Source: Verrucomicrobiales bacterium (GTDB lineage: Bacteria > Verrucomicrobiota > Verrucomicrobiia > Limisphaerales > UBA9464). Taken from it: DNA of 38,621 nt. Position 1 is the first letter of the stretch. Each line of letters starts with the position of its first letter. The position numbers and the translations under genes are program-made. Location: contig JAIXZE010000321.1 in the NCBI GenBank assembly GCA_027489875.1, positions 1-38,621 on the forward strand, read 5' to 3'. Of the stretch, positions 32,601 to 38,621 are shown piece by piece. The notes under the pieces were generated by a model. That model was not told the DNA's origin. It did no database searches and saw only the letters and a list, made by a program, of their open reading frames with translations.

Positions 32601-33343
32601 GCGTCGAAGGGCAGGAGGATCCGGGTGAGGATGTAGTCGAGGAGAAGCACCAGCACGATGGAGTTCGTGACGGCCTTGGTGACCGAGCGTCCGACACCGC
32701 GGGGACCGCCGCGGGTCTGCAGGCCGTGGTGGCAGGAGATGGTCCCGATGGCGATGGCGAAGACGAAGGATTTCAGCAGGCCATGGAGGATGTCGCGCAT
32801 CCGGACCATGTCCTTCAGGCTCGCCATGAAGGTGGCGTAGGGAACGGCGATGTCGGGATTGAAGGAGGCGATGAATGCGCCCCCGAGCCATCCGACGATG
32901 TTGGAGAAGATGACGAGGGCGGGGAGGGCGATGGCGATCGCGATGAGCCGGGGAAGGACGAGGTACCGGATCGGATGGATGTTCATCGTCCGGAGGGCGT
33001 CGACCTCCTGGTAGGCCTGCATGGACCCCAGTTCGGCGGCCATCGCGGAGCCGATGCGTCCGGCGATGAGGATGGCCATCATGACCGGCGCGAGTTCCTT
33101 GCACATGGAGAGCCCGACCAGTCCGCCGACCTGTGAGCCAAGGCCACGATGCACCAGGACCGCGCCTCCCTGCAGCGCGAGCACGCCTCCGATGAAGAAC
33201 GAGAGCATGCAGGCCATGAACAGGCTGGCATTGCCGATCTCGTAGAGTTGCTCCCCCACCGCACGCCGACGTCGGAACGCCTGCGGGATTCCCCGCACGG
33301 TGTTGCCGAGCAACAGAAGCATCTGGCCGAGATCTCGAAACAT
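32597..33343 (-). CDS. mlaE: MlaE-type permease
   Basis: This 248-residue inner-membrane protein has about five spans. MlaE signatures are FFIGGVLALQGG, SMCKELAPVMMAILIAGRIGSAMAAELGSM (seen as KELAPVM and AGRIGSAMAAELG), VDALRTMNIHPIRYLVLPR and a C-terminal GVGRSVTKAVTNSIVLVLLLDYI. With MlaF it forms the transporter core for phospholipid traffic that keeps outer-membrane asymmetry. It is the first gene of the operon, with ATG 33343. 82 bp separate it from the stop of the next minus-strand gene. Confidence 0.95.
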   Translation of the reverse strand: MFRDLGQMLLLLGNTVRGIPQAFRRRRAVGEQLYEIGNASLFMACMLSFFIGGVLALQGGAVLVHRGLGSQVGGLVGLSMCKELAPVMMAILIAGRIGSAMAAELGSMQAYQEVDALRTMNIHPIRYLVLPRLIAIAIALPALVIFSNIVGWLGGAFIASFNPDIAVPYATFMASLKDMVRMRDILHGLLKSFVFAIAIGTISCHHGLQTRGGPRGVGRSVTKAVTNSIVLVLLLDYILTRILLPFDA

Positions 33344-33425
33344 GTCAGTGACGCGGGAAGAATGGGTTCAGCGACGGGAATGTCGACGGACGATTTTTAC
33401 GGTCGGCCGCGGGTCGCGAGGTTGA

Positions 33426-34961
33426 TCAATGAGGGCCGTCCTTCGATGCCAGGGTCAGGAAGGCCCGGGGTGGAGCCAGGGGTGTCGACGCGGTGGAAGC
33501 CCGTGCCGGGCGTTGTTGCCGCGGCCCCAGGCCGAGGATGCGCCAGGTGCGTCGGCCGGGCGTGTGCTCCGTCTGCACGAGACCGAACAGGGCTCCGGTG
33601 CGCGAGTAGTCGCGGTCCTGGTCGCGCCTCCAGAGGTTCCACAACAGGGATTGGGACCGGGCGTGCGTCCCTTCGTTGGACTCCGACCGCCAGACGGCCC
33701 AGACAGGGCTGTAGAGCCGGTCGATGGTCTTGTTCGAGGGGAACACGGGTTCGACGGGGGCCAGCACCTGCAGGCGTTCGCGTCCTTCACGGTCCTTTCG
33801 CCACGTGAACAGCGGCCACAGATCCCGACGACGCAGGGCGCGTCCCGTGGTGCGATCCTCTTCGCGCAGGTCGCTGTACCCGAAGTAGAGGAAACGGTAG
33901 CGCTCCCGTTCGAAGGTCGGGGTGGTGGAGCGTTTGTGGATGTAGAAAGGCCACGCCAGGAAGTCGCTTTGCTGCGTCGCGTTCGTGGCCTTGCCCCACA
34001 GCGGAAAGAGCCGATCGGAGTGTTTGCCGGGGCCGCGCGAGCGCCCGAGGAACGGCCACGGGTACGCCCATTCCTCGAACTGCTTCACCCGGTTGGTGCG
34101 ATGGCTGAAGAAGAGCCACCAGGTGTGGTCCATCTCGACCGAGCGCGTGCGGAGGTGGGTTGGAAACAGGAAGAGGTTGGTGGTCGGATTGGGGCCGCCC
34201 AGGCCGCTGCGTTCGCTGAAGTAGAATGGCCAGGCGAAGAACCGTCGCTCGTGTCCAGGAACCAGTTCGAGTTCCTCGATGACATTGGTGCGGTAGGTCT
34301 GGGGCTTGCTCTCGGCACCAACCACCGGCCAGAGCTGCCACCCTTCGACCCCGCCGCCCCGGCGCACGTGGAAGAACGGGGCGAGGTAATTCCGGGTGAC
34401 CACCTCGCGCTTGCGCGTCTCCAGCCAGAGCGGGAAGAGGGCGAAGCGGACTTCGTCGCGGAACAGTCGGTTGCGGATGTGGCCGTAGAACGGGGCGACA
34501 GCGAGGTAGTCGTTGGTGCCGCCGGGGGATTCCTGCCGGAAATAGAACGGGAAGAGGGTCTGCCGTTTCTTCACGTCGCCGTCGAGCGTCGAGCCGCCCG
34601 AGAAGTGGAGCATTTGCAGGAACTGGACCTTCCACTCCGTGCCGAAGCGGTCGTAGCTCACGAACGGGTAGACGAACTCCCACTCGGCGCGGTCGAGCTG
34701 GGGTTCGGTCTCGCGACTGAAGAGCGGCGAGATCCGCCAGGTGGAGACGCCATCGGATTCCTTCGAGCCCCAGATGGGGCCGAGGGCTTCGGTTCCCGAA
34801 CCGATCTGGAGCGTGAGGTCAAACTCCGTGAACAGCGGCCCCCACCACTTCTGCATCTCCGGTGATTCCGTCGCCGGTGCCGACGCGGGTGTGCCCGCAG
34901 TCGCCGCCCCGGCAAACAGGACGGCGCTTCCAACGATCAGCTGGCGGAGGAGTGCGCGCAA
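33426..34961 (-). CDS. Exported aromatic-rich protein of unknown function
   Basis: This 511-residue protein is not recognised. From TTG 34961 it has a signal peptide (LLRQLIVGSAVLFAGAATAG). The mature part is dense in Trp, Phe and Tyr and repeats short units such as LFPFYF, APFYGH, LFPLWL, LWPVVG, AWPFYF, LFPLWG, AWPFYI and DLWPLF, about every 35-45 residues. Alternating aromatic strands with charged turns suggest an outer-membrane barrel or propeller-like repeat, but this is inference. No ATG or GTG precedes the signal in frame. The much longer open frame to 35954 is antisense to the propeller gene. The start is thus inferred from the signal peptide; ATG in SPEMQKWW would lose it. Confidence 0.6.
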   Translation of the reverse strand: MRALLRQLIVGSAVLFAGAATAGTPASAPATESPEMQKWWGPLFTEFDLTLQIGSGTEALGPIWGSKESDGVSTWRISPLFSRETEPQLDRAEWEFVYPFVSYDRFGTEWKVQFLQMLHFSGGSTLDGDVKKRQTLFPFYFRQESPGGTNDYLAVAPFYGHIRNRLFRDEVRFALFPLWLETRKREVVTRNYLAPFFHVRRGGGVEGWQLWPVVGAESKPQTYRTNVIEELELVPGHERRFFAWPFYFSERSGLGGPNPTTNLFLFPTHLRTRSVEMDHTWWLFFSHRTNRVKQFEEWAYPWPFLGRSRGPGKHSDRLFPLWGKATNATQQSDFLAWPFYIHKRSTTPTFERERYRFLYFGYSDLREEDRTTGRALRRRDLWPLFTWRKDREGRERLQVLAPVEPVFPSNKTIDRLYSPVWAVWRSESNEGTHARSQSLLWNLWRRDQDRDYSRTGALFGLVQTEHTPGRRTWRILGLGPRQQRPARASTASTPLAPPRAFLTLASKDGPH

Positions 34962-35084
34962 AGCAACGCGAACGTCGCGAAGCCGGAGTTGGGATGCAAG
35001 CGAAGGACTCTTGGTGTTGATGGGATGGATTGCTGACGGAAACCATGACGTGACACCTCCGCGGGACTTGGGGATTGTCGACGC

Positions 35085-36008
35085 ATGTTCCAGAAGTTCT
35101 CCGCAGGTTGTTGGGGTCTTTGTGTCCTGGGCCTTGTTTCGGTGCAGGCGGCAGACCCCGTGCCATCGACGATCCGGCACTCGTACCTCGTGATGGGCGG
35201 CAAGACCGCGATCATCGGCGAGGACGGGAAACCGTCGTGGGAATACCGCGGGGGATCCCGGGACGGATTCGTGTTGCCGGATGGCAATGTGCTGCTGGCG
35301 TTCTCGGATCGGGTGGAGGAGGTGACCCGGGACAAGCAGGTGGTCTTCACCTACCGGTTGAGTCCGGAGAACGGCGAGTTGAGCACGGCACAGCGTCTCT
35401 ACAACGGGAACACGCTCATCACGGAGTTGGGCAAGCGGCCGCGGTTGCTGGAGGTGAACCGTACCGGAGCCATCGTGCTCGAGGTGCCGCTGCAACCGGA
35501 GACGGACAACGTCCACATGCAGACGCGCATGGCGCGGCAGTTGCGCAACGGCAACTACCTCGTCCCCCACCTGCTGGCGTTCGCCGTGAAGGAATATTCG
35601 CCGGAGGGCAAGGTGGTGAACGTGCTGCGCACGGATCTCGAACCGCTCGGCGGACGCCCGGCGGAGAACTGGCCCTTCACGGCCATCCGGCTCGACAGCG
35701 GCAACACGCTGGTCTCCCTGACCCACGGCAACAAGGTCGTCGAGTTCAACGGCCGCGGCGAGATCGTGTGGAAGGTCACCAACGAACACGTTGGCGGACT
35801 CTTCAAGGATCCGTGCGGTTCGCAGCGTCTCGCCAACGGCAACACCGTCGTCGGCAGCCACGCCGCCAACACGGGCATCTCCATGGTCGAGGTGACCCCG
35901 GATCATCGCATCGTCTGGACCAGCGATCATCCGCTGGCCGCTGGCGTGCACCATTTCCAGGTCCTCACGACCAACGGCAAGCCCGAGCCCGGCATGCCGC
36001 TGAAGTAG
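35085..36008 (+). CDS. Secreted five-repeat ASST/PQQ-like beta-propeller protein
   Basis: This 307-residue protein has a signal peptide (SAGCWGLCVLGLVSVQAADP). Five repeats follow, each with an x-G-N core: LPDGNVLLAFS, LYNGNTLITE, LRNGNYLVPH, LDSGNTLVSL and LANGNTVVGS. Each is followed by a strand with a polar turn (EVTRD, EVNRTG, EYSPEG, EFNGRG, EVTPDH). This fits PQQ-like or arylsulfotransferase-type propellers. Catalytic His/Arg residues of arylsulfotransferase are not evident, so enzymatic activity is unproven. It is divergent from the aromatic-rich gene (123-bp gap) and converges on the sulfatase with 9 bp between stops. Confidence 0.75.
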   Translation: MFQKFSAGCWGLCVLGLVSVQAADPVPSTIRHSYLVMGGKTAIIGEDGKPSWEYRGGSRDGFVLPDGNVLLAFSDRVEEVTRDKQVVFTYRLSPENGELSTAQRLYNGNTLITELGKRPRLLEVNRTGAIVLEVPLQPETDNVHMQTRMARQLRNGNYLVPHLLAFAVKEYSPEGKVVNVLRTDLEPLGGRPAENWPFTAIRLDSGNTLVSLTHGNKVVEFNGRGEIVWKVTNEHVGGLFKDPCGSQRLANGNTVVGSHAANTGISMVEVTPDHRIVWTSDHPLAAGVHHFQVLTTNGKPEPGMPLK

Positions 36009-36017
36009 GCCGTCCGT

Positions 36018-37487
36018 TCAATACTTGGGCAGCACGTTCGTGATGCCCTCGTAGACCGGCATGGAGTCGGGTCCGATGCGGCGCGAGAGCTTCTCGATGT
36101 CGCGCTCGAGGCGTCGGCGCTGCGCGGCGAAGCGCGGGTCGGCGATCAGGTTGTGCTGTTCGAGCGGATCGCGCACGAGGTCGTAGAGTTCCGCCGTGAA
36201 CCGATCCGGCGAACCGTCGCCGTGGGGATACCGGATGAACTTCCAGCCATCGGTGCGGAGGGCGCGGACGTTGGGCGTGTACGGGAACTGCTTCTCGAAA
36301 TTGTATTCGTACAGGAAGGCGTCGCGCCAACGGACGCGCTTCCCGGCAAGCAGTGGTTTCCACGATTTGCCGTGGATGTTCCGCAGGGGCTTGGCACCCG
36401 CGAGGTCGATGAGGCTCGGCGCGAGATCGAGGGACGTGACGAGGTTGCTGACCACGGTTCCGGGACGGGCGAGCGGCGGGTATCGGACCAGCAGCGGAAT
36501 GCGGAGGCTTTCCTCGTAGGCCGTGCGTTTGTCCACGCGACCGTGTTCGCCGAGCACGAAGCCGTTGTCGCTGGTGAAGACGATGACCGTGTTGTCGAGT
36601 TGCCCGACGGTCTGCAGGGTCTCGTAGATGCGCCCGATGCTTTCGTCGACGGAGAGCAATGTGGTGAGGTAGGCGCGGACGAAGCGGTCGTATTCCTTCT
36701 GGCCGTAGAGTGGTCCGCCGAGGCCGTGCCACGTGGGATAGCTTTCCTTCAGCCACGCGGGTTTGTCCGGCGAGGCGTAGTCGTCCGCATTCGCGGGTCG
36801 GGGAATGGCAACGTGGTCGAGTGCGTGTTCGAAGCGGGGCTCCGGCTGGATGGGGCCGCCGTGCGGCGCCTTCTGGCCGAGGATCAGGAGGAACGGGCGG
36901 TCGTGCGGTTTGCGCAGCCACTCGATGGCGTGCTCGGTGACAGCCGTGGTGTAATAGCCCGGGACCTTGCGTCGGACGCCGTCGTCGTTGAATTCATTGT
37001 CGAAGTAGTTGCCCTGGCCGCGATGGCTGAACCAGTGGTCGAACCCGGGGCGCTGTTGGTCGTTGTCCTCGCCCATGTGCCACTTGCCGATGTAGGCGGT
37101 CTCGTAGCCGGCATCCTTGAGTCGGCGCGGGTAGCCCGGGAGATCGTTGGGATACTCGGTGAAATTGTTCTGCACCCGATGCTGCCGGGCGTACTGGCCG
37201 CTCAGGAGGGAGGCGCGGCTCGGGGAACAGAGCGAGGTGGTGACGAAGACATTGGCGAAGCGGACCCCCTCAGCGGCGAGGCGGTCCATGTTCGGGGTCT
37301 TCAGCAGTCGATTGCCCGCGCAGCTCATGGCGTCCCACCGCTGGTCGTCCGTGAGGATGACCAGGACGTTGGGCGGACGCTGGGCGGCATGGGCGACGCC
37401 GGCCACGAAGCAGGCAAGGACCGCACCTAATAGGAGGCACCGGATCCGGGCGGAAAGGCCGGGGTGGATGTGGAGGAAGGCATTCAT
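36018..37487 (-). CDS. Secreted type I sulfatase
   Basis: This 489-residue protein has a signal peptide (LLLGAVLACFVAGVAHAAQ). Metal site residues are Asp47-Asp48 in VILTDDQR. The formylglycine site is Cys87 in SLCSPSRASLLSG, which needs the maturation enzyme FGE. Further sulfatase markers are YIGKWHMG, FLLILGQKAPH, VIVFTSDNGFVLGEHG and LPLLVRYP-type IPLLVRYPP. It probably removes sulfate esters from polysaccharides or related compounds, in a phylum known for many sulfatases. The substrate cannot be told. ATG 37487 gives the signal peptide; the frame to 37550 adds none. The gene is single; no anaerobic or FGE maturase is adjacent. Confidence 0.94.
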   Translation of the reverse strand: MNAFLHIHPGLSARIRCLLLGAVLACFVAGVAHAAQRPPNVLVILTDDQRWDAMSCAGNRLLKTPNMDRLAAEGVRFANVFVTTSLCSPSRASLLSGQYARQHRVQNNFTEYPNDLPGYPRRLKDAGYETAYIGKWHMGEDNDQQRPGFDHWFSHRGQGNYFDNEFNDDGVRRKVPGYYTTAVTEHAIEWLRKPHDRPFLLILGQKAPHGGPIQPEPRFEHALDHVAIPRPANADDYASPDKPAWLKESYPTWHGLGGPLYGQKEYDRFVRAYLTTLLSVDESIGRIYETLQTVGQLDNTVIVFTSDNGFVLGEHGRVDKRTAYEESLRIPLLVRYPPLARPGTVVSNLVTSLDLAPSLIDLAGAKPLRNIHGKSWKPLLAGKRVRWRDAFLYEYNFEKQFPYTPNVRALRTDGWKFIRYPHGDGSPDRFTAELYDLVRDPLEQHNLIADPRFAAQRRRLERDIEKLSRRIGPDSMPVYEGITNVLPKY

Positions 37488-37559
37488 CGGAAGCGCGTAT
37501 GGGCAGGATGCGCCGGATACCGGAAGGCTGGGAAGGAAAGACAGGGGCACACCACCCCG

Positions 37560-37612
37560 TGAAACCCCGCCCCAACGGGGTGGACGGAGACGTCCTCAGC
37601 GAGGCCGCCGGA
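37560..37612. repeat. Short family A/B mixed palindrome upstream of the transposase
   Basis: A CCCC-AAC-GGGG hairpin (37570-37580) is followed by TGGACGGAGACGTCCTCAGC and GAGGCCGCC, which echoes one family B arm. The same CCCCAACGGGG core with GGACGG recurs at 38503-38525, so related hairpins lie on both sides of the transposase gene. Confidence 0.5.
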
Positions 37613-37718
37613 CCGTCCAAGCGCGCAATCCAGCAGACCGATTTGCCAGGCGATAGACGCGGCCTAGAATCGCAGCTCGGAACCGGCCCCAAACCTCCCG
37701 ACGACGATCAAACAACCC

Positions 37719-38165
37719 ATGCCCCAATCCCTGGCAAACATCCTCGTGCATCTTGTCTTCAGCACCAAGGACCGTGCTCCGCTACTGCTCGACGAATGGC
37801 GTGATGAGATGCACGGCTACATCGGAGGAGTCGTCCGCCGATGCGGCACCGATCTGCTCGCCGCCAACTCGGTCTCCGACCACATCCACCTCTTGCTTCC
37901 GCTGCCACGGACCATGGCCACGGCCGATCTCGTCAGGGAGATCAAGACCGGGGCAACCAAGTGGATTCAGGCGCGATCCTGTGAGGTGTTTCATTGGCAA
38001 TCGGGTTACGGAATCTTCTCGGTCAGCCCTGGCCACAAGGCTGCCGTCATCCAATACATTGCCAACCAACAAGGGCATCACCGTCGCGTCTCGTTCCAGG
38101 ACGAGTACCGCCAGTTGTTGGAGAAGTACGCGATCCCCTATGACGAACGATACGTGTGGGATTGA
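37719..38165 (+). CDS. IS200-like / REP-associated tyrosine transposase
   Basis: This 148-residue protein is a single-domain Y1 HUH transposase: VFSTKDRAP near the start, the HUH pair in SVSDHIHLLLPL, WQSGYGIFSVS and the catalytic-Tyr helix AAVIQYIANQQGHH. The length is complete and the gene intact. No tnpB is present. Palindromic repeats on both sides, and repeats of the same family elsewhere in the window, suggest a REP-associated (RAYT-type) domesticated transposase rather than a plain IS200 copy, although 148 residues is on the short side for RAYTs. Confidence 0.88.
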   Translation: MPQSLANILVHLVFSTKDRAPLLLDEWRDEMHGYIGGVVRRCGTDLLAANSVSDHIHLLLPLPRTMATADLVREIKTGATKWIQARSCEVFHWQSGYGIFSVSPGHKAAVIQYIANQQGHHRRVSFQDEYRQLLEKYAIPYDERYVWD

Positions 38166-38621
38166 TCTGCTTCGCTCCTCAGCCGCAACGCGGTGCACGG
38201 TGATAAGCCGTGAGCACGCATACACACCAGGGCTTACGTCCCCGTGCGCCCCTTCAGGGCGCGGAGAATGTTTCGGGGGCGCGGTTCCCGGGGTTCCACC
38301 CCGGGCTATCACCGTTTGCCCCTTTGGGGCAGGGGGCGTGTCCGCCCCTCGATACAACTTGCCCCTCAACGTGGTCATCGTCGCGTCCATTGTTGCGAGC
38401 ACCGTCGTGACCGCCGCCCCGCCCCCGCCGCAGCAACGCGGCGCACGGAGATAGCCCAGGGTGGAGCGGAGCGGAACCCTGGGGCTCTCCACCCATGAAC
38501 GCCCGCCCCAACGGGGCGGACGGCGATAACCTGTGAACACACACACACCACGGTGCATGTCCCCGTGCGCCCCTTCAGGGCGCGGAGAATGGTTCGTGGG
38601 GTGCGGTCCCCGGGGTTCCAC
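38166..38621. repeat. Family A palindrome array, runs off window
   Basis: No gene is seen here. Hairpins in order are GCGCCC-CTTCA-GGGCGC (38246-38262), CCCGGGGTTCCACCCCGGG (38287-38305), TGCCCC-TTT-GGGGCA (38317-38331), CCGCCCC-AAC-GGGGCGG (38503-38519) and GCGCCC-CTTCA-GGGCGC again (38567-38583). The first two, with ATGTTTCGGGGGCGCGG between, recur at the end as ATGGTTCGTGGGGTGCGG. The unit repeats after about 321 bp in direct orientation. A short AC tract (38537-38548) lies between. Confidence 0.8.

Noticed and set aside
33426..35954. 842-codon minus-strand frame as one gene
   Set aside because: The upstream third is antisense to the propeller gene, which has a signal peptide and repeats; only the part from about 34961 looks like protein.

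Overview
The window is high-GC DNA from a Gram-negative (diderm) bacterium. The best guess is the phylum Verrucomicrobiota, perhaps the Limisphaerales/Pedosphaera side. This rests on gene content and is inference: an outer-membrane set (LptE-, BamD-, FadL-, Lnt- and Mla-type genes), a formylglycine sulfatase, an EboE-type protein, HYR-domain secreted proteins, many palindromic intergenic repeats and an IS200-like (REP-associated) transposase. There are no rRNA or tRNA genes, no CRISPR array and no phage genes.

Layout. 1-1481 (minus): LptE-like lipoprotein (cut by the window edge) and a BamD-like TPR protein. 1676-7187 (minus): a tight three-gene operon of a SAM methyltransferase, a membrane hybrid histidine kinase, and a receiver fused to a degenerate histidine-kinase domain. 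Order and architecture match the phcB-phcS-phcR quorum-sensing operon of Ralstonia, which makes and senses 3-hydroxy fatty-acid methyl esters. Divergent from it at 7403 is a FadL-family fatty-acid porin, then a PAS histidine kinase, a HerA/DUF853 ATPase and apolipoprotein N-acyltransferase (to 13611). A repeat-rich gap follows, then prfB (no frameshift site), trpC, a secreted CxxCH protein and a convergent periplasmic rhodanese. 18627-23152 is a complete, overlapping livKHMGF-type ABC transporter operon. Next come a VC0807-like membrane protein, a repeat cluster, a 928-residue HYR/serine beta-lactamase-family protein and a solitary EboE-like gene (all minus). Then TerC and a class V aminotransferase (plus), a gap with a strong terminator and a possible small RNA, and the mlaE-mlaF-mlaD operon (minus). 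The right end has a large aromatic-rich exported protein of unknown function, a five-blade ASST/PQQ-like propeller protein, a sulfatase and an IS200-like transposase bracketed by palindromic repeats.

The most interesting item is the Phc-like signalling operon with its divergent fatty-acid porin: a candidate lipid-signal quorum-sensing system outside the Proteobacteria. The second is two families of intergenic palindromes. Family B (bipartite, about 66-115 bp) occurs at least six times, and two near-identical inverted copies flank the liv operon. Family A (clusters of short GC hairpins) lies around the IS200-like transposase and again at 13.6-13.9 kb.
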